NCBI GenBank assembly: GCA_964247055.1
Contig: OZ176057.1
Coordinates: 4,898,001-4,962,000, forward strand
Reading direction: 5' to 3'
Source of the DNA: Paragordius varius
Taxonomy: Eukaryota; Nematomorpha
Length of the DNA: 64,000 nt
Position numbers and translations under genes: made by a program. The notes under the pieces were generated by a model. It was not told where the DNA came from, made no database searches, and saw only the letters and a list, made by a program, of their open reading frames with translations. Positions 58,501 through 64,000 of this stretch are shown here, piece after piece; position 1 is the stretch's first letter; each line of letters begins with the position of its first letter.

Positions 58501-60746
58501 TTTAAATTTCCCCTCGACCAATTTAAATTTCCCCTCGAACAATTTAAATTCACCCTTGAACAATCCTTGAAGAATTCAAATTCACCCTAAAAATAATTTT
58601 ACCCCAATAATAATTTAATTCATTAATATAAAATTTATGTTTATGACTTAGTTTATTATTATTTCAGTATTATATTAATTTTTAACGAAATTTCATTTTT
58701 TAAAAATATAAAAAAAATACATTTAATCTTAAAAAATATATAATTTATTTGAGGGTAAATTAAAATGTTTTATGGTGAATTTGAATTGTAGATGGTAAAT
58801 ATATACCTCATGCGTTTGAAACGAAAAATTTTTGGCCTGTTAATAATAATAATAATAGTCAGTGAGTTAGGAATATATGATAATAATTAGAAATAATTGT
58901 ATTTAAGTAAAAATCCAATTAATTATATATACCTAACATTTTTGCCTGTTAAAATTTTTTAACAATTTAATGATAAATTATCCCAAATATATACTTATGA
59001 TTAGAGACTATATGTTTTAGTTCATAATTAACATTACCTTTTACGAAAAATATATTTTAATAAAAATTGAAAATATATGGACAATACCTAAAAATAAAAA
59101 GACAAATATTTTTTAAAAAAAAACCCCTTGTTTTTTAAATCTTGTTTTTTTTAAATATAACTCAGTGTTTTGACCTGTTTTGGTAACACAATCATTATGT
59201 ATTTTTGATTTCATTTAAACAATTTTTAATTTAGGTTTTAAAAAGTAGGGTTGTTTTATCAAAAGAATTTCGTCTTTATATGCCCTTATAATTTCAATTT
59301 TTACAGTAAATTTGCTGTAGTTAAATTTGATTTTGATATATAATTTTACAGTTTAATATAGCGAAACAGTTTCAAAAATATTAGCGCTTTAAAGTTTGAG
59401 ATAAGGATTTCATGAAATTTTATTTTTTACAATGCGTTTAAGCCATAGTATGCAATTTAAATTTATTTTATAAACTTATACATTTAAAAAATTCGTTCTC
59501 GCCAAAAAGTATATATTTTTGGGCCAACATTATAATTATCAAGTGTTTATAAACCTTTTTTTATACAATATTTTCTAAAATAAAAACACTTATCAATCCA
59601 TATTCACCCTAAAAAGGATTATAATATATTTACTAAAAGTCGGTAAAATTAAAATTATGCGTAAAACATTACTTATAATTAACTTTAACATGAACCTGTG
59701 TTAACCCGGTTTTTTTATATAATTTGATTTGAAAAAACAGGAAATTTTGATTCTAGTAATTCTTCTCATATAAAGCTCATATCAATTTGTTAAAGAAATA
59801 TAAATAATTGTGTAGTAGCTAAATGCTAATAGAAGAATATCAAAATTTAACATTTTCTAGGACCGTTTTGGAATTTTTTGATTCGTTATTTTAAAGAAAC
59901 AAATATTTTAGAACATTCTGCAAGGATATCAAAATGTTAATCAAAATATTCATATTTGGATTTAAATGCAATCCAATATTATTGTGTCACAATACTTTAA
60001 ACCGTTAAAATCCCATTATAAATTTTTTTGGCTACCAATTATATCTAATCTAAATTGAAAAAAGATTTGTTTGTTTGTAGATTTTAGAGCAGGGGCATTT
60101 AACATGCTGCACGGGAACAGTAATTTTGTATTTTGAGATTAAATTTCATAGAGTACTATCGTGTATTTGAGGTGAATTAATGTTATACAACAATCATCCA
60201 AAAATTTCTTAGAAAAAAACCGTATTTTAGAAAATATATCCAAGTTAATGTGTTATAATGTAGTGTTAAATTTTTATGACATTCACATAATATGGAGTCA
60301 AATTTTGTTAATTCACTTTTACGAAAGGAGAATAAACGAACAATTATCTTTTTCTATACTCCTAAATCAATAAAAAATCTCTCATTCAATTACAAAAGAT
60401 TCTTTAGGATTAATTTTCATCGAATTTTTAATGAAAAATAATGATTCACCAGATAAAAGCAGTTTTTTGGTTAAAGAAAATTTTTTTAAATGTAAGTTTT
60501 TTTGGAAATTTCCGCTTTAAGTTTTTATGTATAAACCTACAATGGTAATTTAAAATTGGCATTAAATATCTTAATATCAGATGAACATTCCATCAATTTT
60601 TTAATATATATGGATAGATTATATTAATAATATTCATACAATTTAGTTTGCGTACGTTTTTTCAAGCAAAAAAATTTCAGGTCAAAGTTCTATTGACGCT
60701 TCCCCTGTGTTAGTAGTATATAAAAATGCGCTAAGGCCAAAGGCAA
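55598..60746 (+). CDS. second microexon locus, plus strand (internal exons only)
   Basis: Candidate exons: 55598-55636 (39 bp), 57223-57249 (27 bp, weaker), 60081-60119 (39 bp) and 60681-60746 (66 bp). Each is a multiple of three, follows an AG acceptor (TTTTTGCAG, AAATGCAG, TTTGTAG, ATTTCAG), precedes a GT donor (GTATAAGT, GTAGGA, GTAATT, GTAAGT) and is open in phase 1. The joined pieces read RVLENPSFKLYE, SYNLFGYN, FRAGAFNMLHGN and QSSIDASPVLVVYKNALRPK. No signal-peptide or terminal exon was located, and no family is recognised. The locus is divergent from the proline-rich microexon gene. The last exon has the best borders; the second is the most doubtful. Confidence 0.5.
55671..55718 (-). 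CDS. possible upstream exon of the proline-rich microexon gene
   Basis: 48 bp on the minus strand, acceptor AAAAACAG, donor TTTTG|GTATAT, open in phase 1 (KFTNFLIDAEDFVDF). It would join in frame to the 18-bp exon at 53379. An alternative acceptor at 55758 gives an 88-bp version (VKEFLFFKFSLKTVK..) that starts in phase 0. It lies only 35 bases from a plus-strand microexon, so one of the two may be fortuitous. Confidence 0.3.
55968..56728. repeat. CACCC-family MITE split by a TTAA-family MITE
   Basis: Left CATTTAAAGTTCGAATTCAC with CACCC units. The right part resumes after 56643 with the family's TTCGAAAACACATGGTTTAT and GGGTGAATTTGAATTGTTCA units, ending AACTGTAATGGTATATA. Confidence 0.85.
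56110..56639. mobile_element. TTAA-family MITE inserted in a CACCC element
   Basis: 530 bp, flanked by TTAA at 56106-56109 and 56640-56643. Begins CACTTCGATTCAAATTGGGG and ends TGTATTGTATCCAAGTG, i.e. in reverse orientation relative to 61634-62197. Confidence 0.88.
57330..57595. repeat. P-family MITE
   Basis: Left TAAAAATTCACATTATACGG then ACAAAATGTAAAAATATGAA; right TATATTACGTTTTGTCCGCA. Confidence 0.7.
58270..58372. repeat. P-family MITE left half
   Basis: ACAGTAAAAATCGTAATTAT then ACGGACACAACGGAATAATA and GCAACCATACTTTTTGAACC, without a right end. Confidence 0.6.
58448..58805. repeat. CACCC-family MITE
   Basis: Left TATACCATTTAAAATTTAAT with about five partly diverged units; right GGGTAAATTAAAATGTTTTA and GGTGAATTTGAATTGTAGAT. 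Confidence 0.7.
59060..59310. repeat. P-family MITE
   Basis: Left TAAAAATTGAAAATATATGG; right AGTAGGGTTGTTTTATCAAA and CTTATAATTTCAATTTTTAC. Confidence 0.6.
59320..60075. other. A+T-rich DNA between plus-strand microexons
   Basis: A plus-strand acceptor TTTTCTAG at 59853-59860 is followed by an open phase-1 stretch (PFWNFLIRYFKETNILEHSA) to a stop at about 59940 with no donor. It could be a terminal exon of an unseen isoform or chance. Nothing else supported. Confidence 0.25.
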
Positions 60747-60817
60747 GTAAGTTTTCTAATGAATTGCAAAATTTTTCATTGTGGGTATGTGCTACTTCAT
60801 AAAACTGCCTCATTTAA

Positions 60818-61339
60818 CCCTAGGATACAACGCATTCATTTCCGTCCTTCGATTCAAATTGGGGTAGTTACCCAAAACTTTAAAATTAAATATTTTAAAA
60901 AACATGGAATAAATTAAAACCACTGCAAAAATTTGCACTTATAAAAATATTAGTGAATCTAAATAAAAATTATTCAAAAATACTTGATATGACTTATTGA
61001 GAGGCGAAACCCATAGGTCAAAATTTAGCCAACTGACGTGTGCATAAGCTAAATTTTAAAATAATATATACCACTTTTTCTGTTTATATCAATGTGTATT
61101 TTATTTAAAAAAAATAAACTTAATTTTCGGCTTAACAAATAAATACGATATTTTACAAAAATGTTGTAAACTAAAAATGGCGCCCAAGTAAGTTTATCGG
61201 AAATTATTTTCTTATTTTGGTATAATCATATGATTAGAAGCATATATATATAAATTGGAACCGTTATTTTTAGTAGTATGTTTAAAATATTAACTTAAAT
61301 AGTGTCCAGGTTTTAAATACCCCGATTCAAATTAAAGTG
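60818..61339. mobile_element. TTAA-family MITE
   Basis: 522 bp flanked by TTAA (60814-60817 and 61340-61343). Ends are CCCTAGGATACAACGCATTC and CCCGATTCAAATTAAAGTG. More diverged than its neighbour at 61634. Confidence 0.8.
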
Positions 61340-61633
61340 TTAACCATAATTATGGCTAATATGAAAATGAATGCTGTATGGCAAACTATAGAGTCTTAGG
61401 AATAAAATAAAATCTCAAAAATTATAATTTTGAGTGTGCAACCACAAAATTAAATTCTTGAAACTTTTCTGTTGTATTTTGCATGTCTATGTATATGTGT
61501 TTGGACAAATATTATATTCAGTTTAATTATTTATCCTAAAATTGTGATAAAATAACTACTAATCGATTACTCATTGATTTCGTTTAAATATTTACAGTTC
61601 ATGTTGGCAATTATGTCTTGTTATCTTTTTTAA

Positions 61634-62197
61634 CACTTGGATACAAGACATTCATTTTAGTCCTTCGATTCAAATTGGGGTAGTTAAATACCCCAGGCCT
61701 GTTTATAATTAAATTCTTTATAAAATATGGAATGAATCGAAACCATGGCAAATTCTTCCACTTATATAACATTAATAAACCCAAATATATAAAAAGATTT
61801 CAAAAATACTTGATATTACTTATTATAAGCTAAAACCGAAAGGTAAAAATTTAGTCAATGTGACATGCTGGCAATGGAAAAATTGAAAAACAATACAAAA
61901 TAAACAGCCTTTTCTATTTCTATCAATGTCAGATGCAATTTAAATAAAAAATTAGCTATTTTATCCTTAACATAAATAAAGACGATATTTTGCCAAATTT
62001 TTGTAAAATAAAAATTGCGGCCAAGTAGTTTGACATGGAGATTTTATTTCAAAACAAAATTATATTTAGATATTTTGGAATATTTATAAAATTTAGGATA
62101 GAAGCGTAAATTTAAATTGGGACCGTTTCCTTCAGTAGTTTTTTTTAAATCCTTAAATTTAGTCTGGGGTATATAGATACCCCAATTTATCGAAGTG
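61634..62197. mobile_element. TTAA-family MITE, well preserved
   Basis: 564 bp flanked by TTAA (61630-61633 and 62198-62201). Ends are CACTTGGATACAAGACATTC and CCCCAATTTATCGAAGTG, with the GGGGTAGTTAAATACCCCAG block and the inverted CTGGGGTATATAGATACCCC block. Confidence 0.9.
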
Positions 62198-62329
62198 TTA
62201 AAGAGCGACTTTTATTACAATCCCAAAAACTGAAAAACATAATCAAAAAAATTAGACTTATTATCAATATTTTATTTATTAAATATTCGTTTTCATAATT
62301 AAAAAAGGGTAGGTTTTAATTACAACTTT

Positions 62330-62655
62330 ACATTTTTTACCTTTTAAGTGGGTTTATACTCTAGAACGATTATATTTTGAATATTTTAAAAATAAGCGTA
62401 TTAAGCCAAGTGTAAAAATATGTTTTTTAGCCTTTTTCGAACATGATACAAATTCAAAAAAATGCAAAAATTTAAATAACTTTCAAACTTTTTCGCCGCC
62501 ATTTTTATTCTTTTGGATACATATGTAATAGCACATTTGTATATTATTGTTAAAAAATTGTAAACAACTAACTTTGGAAAGCTTTCAGATTGTTTTAACA
62601 GCTTATTTTCAGCTCTTTGCTTCATTCATTTTTTGAAGCTGTCCTATTTTAGGAT
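62330..62655. repeat. F-family MITE fragment
   Basis: Carries the family's TATTAAGCCAAGTGTAAAAA..TTTTTAGCCTTTTTCG and CTTTTTCGCCGCCATTTTTA blocks. The left terminus (TTACCTTTTAAGTGGGTTTA) is partial. Confidence 0.5.
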
Positions 62656-63029
62656 TCTGGAAGTTAAAAATGTCATAAATATTTTTTTTCTAAAAAATAG
62701 GAACATAATTTCATTTTGACCAAAACAACTTACACAGCAGATTTACAATTTAAACTTTTCCCAAAATATATACGGAATAACAGACCACAGGATTCATGGT
62801 TTTTTTTGACCCAATATTAAAATATTGATTTATTTTAATCGCATGGCCAAACCTCATATGATGGTAATAAAATAAAGTGATGGCGCTAAATAAGTTAAAT
62901 ATTCAATTTAGATGGAAAAAGTGTTAGCTTTTATAATTACGCTAAAAATTTTTATAAATTTTACACCTAAAGTGGGGAAATTACTGAGTTTTAGCCAGTG
63001 AATTTCGAATTTATTTAACTTTATACGGT

Positions 63030-63993
63030 ATGTGCGCATATGATAAACGTGACAAACCACTCAGACTAGTTTTATGGGATTTCAAACAATGCGACAGTAA
63101 AAAATGTACCGGTGCTCGTCTTTTACATTTTGGACTTGTAAAACCAATAAATTTTAAATCATCCTGGACTGGCTTGGTACTTAACCCATACGCAAAATTA
63201 TATGTTTCAAATAATGACAAGTAATGTGTAGTAAATTATTAATGTATAATTTTAGAGACACAATGTTATCAAAAGGTTTGGGATGCGTAGATTGTTCTTG
63301 GAATCAAATTGTGGAAACTGAATTTATGCGTTATAAACCCCACATGTCTCGAAAACTACCCTTTTTGATCGCCGCAAATACGATAAATTATGGGAAACCA
63401 TTTAAATTATCTTGCGTTGAAGCGTATGCTGCATCTCTTTACATAATGGGTAATTATGTTAAAATTAAATTTTTATATCCAATAAATTTTAACTGTAATC
63501 AGACGTCTTTTATTTTTTTAAATTATAAAGTTTTGTTATAGAAACGTTACAGCATTCATTTATTTTATAATTAAAATTTAATGATTTTCTTGAAAATTTC
63601 ATTTATAAATTATTTTTACTAATTTCCAATTTAAAATATCCAAAATTAATATTTTTTAAAGTTTTTAAGAAAACATTTTAATATGCTTTATAAATCATTT
63701 CAAGTTTTACCACATACAAAATCCCTTTTATCATATAATCATATTTTTATCCAAAACAAAATTTTTCATAAACCTTTGCTTTATTTATTATTCTAGGGTT
63801 AATCCAACAAGGCCATGATTTATTAGAGAAATTTAAATGGGGACCAAATTTTTATGAGTTAAATCGACGTCTCTTTAACCAATATGCAGAATGCAAAAAT
63901 AGCGATGAAATCGAAAATGTTCAATCCAAATATGTAACTTTTACCATGCAAGATGGTGTAGAGGGCATATTGATAAAAGGTTTATATTACTAA
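63030..63993 (+). CDS. TSR3: TSR3, 18S rRNA aminocarboxypropyltransferase, 3 exons
   Basis: Transfers the 3-amino-3-carboxypropyl group of S-adenosylmethionine to the hypermodified m1-acp3-pseudouridine of 18S rRNA, a late cytosolic step of small-subunit maturation. Exons: 63030-63220, 63256-63449, 63797-63993 (193 aa plus TAA). Landmarks in family order: 'LVLWDFKQCDSKKCTGARLL' (W-D-x3-C-D-x-K-x-C-T/S-G), 'GLVLNPYAKLYVSNND', 'GLGCVDCSW', 'KLPFLIAANTINYGKPFKLS' (P-x-L-x-A-A-N-x-x-N-Y-G-x-P), 'CVEAYAASLYIMG', then 'KFKWGPNFYELNRRLFNQY'. Intron 1 is only 35 bp. Length matches the catalytic core; yeast and human proteins carry longer acidic tails. A donor-like GTTTAT before the last four codons (GLYY) means the true C-terminus might lie beyond the window. 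The start is the first Met in frame, close to the core. Confidence 0.92.
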
Positions 63994-64000
63994 AATTCAT

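Noticed and set aside
426-58805. CRISPR-like regularly spaced direct repeats
   Set aside because: The CACCC and CAACATTTTT units are contiguous tandem repeats in inverted arms of DNA transposons in an animal genome, without spacers.
58820-58850. 30-bp minus-strand exon candidate (acceptor ATTAACAG, donor GTATAT)
   Set aside because: Stop in phase 1, and its donor is the terminus of a CACCC-family MITE.
1-64000. tRNA, rRNA or retrovirus-like elements
   Set aside because: No cloverleaf with A/B boxes, no rRNA core sequence, and no long terminal repeats or gag/pol-type domains were seen; the only reverse-transcriptase traces are LINE-type.

Overview
This window is from the nuclear genome of an animal, very probably an invertebrate. 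It is strongly A+T-rich. Genes are split by spliceosomal introns with GT..AG borders and T-rich acceptors. Intergenic and intronic DNA is packed with small inverted-repeat DNA transposons, one hAT element and broken LINEs. Three conserved eukaryotic genes anchor it: the 3' part of a mitochondrial ribosomal protein L7/L12 gene (+, 261-2090), a complete ZNF598-type ribosome-collision ubiquitin ligase (-, 32453-25751, 8 exons, 824 aa) and an 18S rRNA aminocarboxypropyltransferase TSR3 (+, 63030-63993). The clade cannot be settled from sequence alone. Chains of tiny symmetric phase-1 exons recall the microexon genes of parasitic flatworms and the bicycle effectors of aphids, but neither assignment is proven.

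Layout. 1-2.1 kb: L7/L12, whose last intron is largely transposon DNA. 2.1-15.1 kb: repeats, with two LINE fragments and a three-level nest of elements at 13.25-14.46 kb. 15.16-22.71 kb (-): a 7-exon gene for a secreted 353-aa protein with several N-glycosylation sequons. It resembles the N-terminal lobe of M13 (neprilysin-like) peptidases and has no catalytic domain. One intron holds a GC-rich island, and the long third intron region contains the hAT element, itself inserted in a hairpin MITE. 23-25 kb: repeats. 25.75-32.45 kb (-): ZNF598. 33-38.3 kb: LINE remains, including one with a 5' inversion, and an unclassified dispersed repeat. 40.5-53.4 kb (-): the most interesting locus, at least eleven exons of 18-150 bp. 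All are multiples of three, all join in phase 1, and together they spell one proline/arginine-rich chain. One exon is tandemly duplicated and a further copy is decayed. 55.6-60.75 kb (+): three or four similar microexons on the opposite strand, divergent from the first series. 60.8-63 kb: two TTAA-flanked MITEs, then TSR3.

The two translation-linked genes (ZNF598, TSR3) and L7/L12 are ordinary housekeeping genes. The secreted M13-like gene and the two microexon loci look like fast-evolving accessory genes. Neither microexon locus has an identified start or stop exon. No tRNA, rRNA, CRISPR array or retrovirus-like element was seen.
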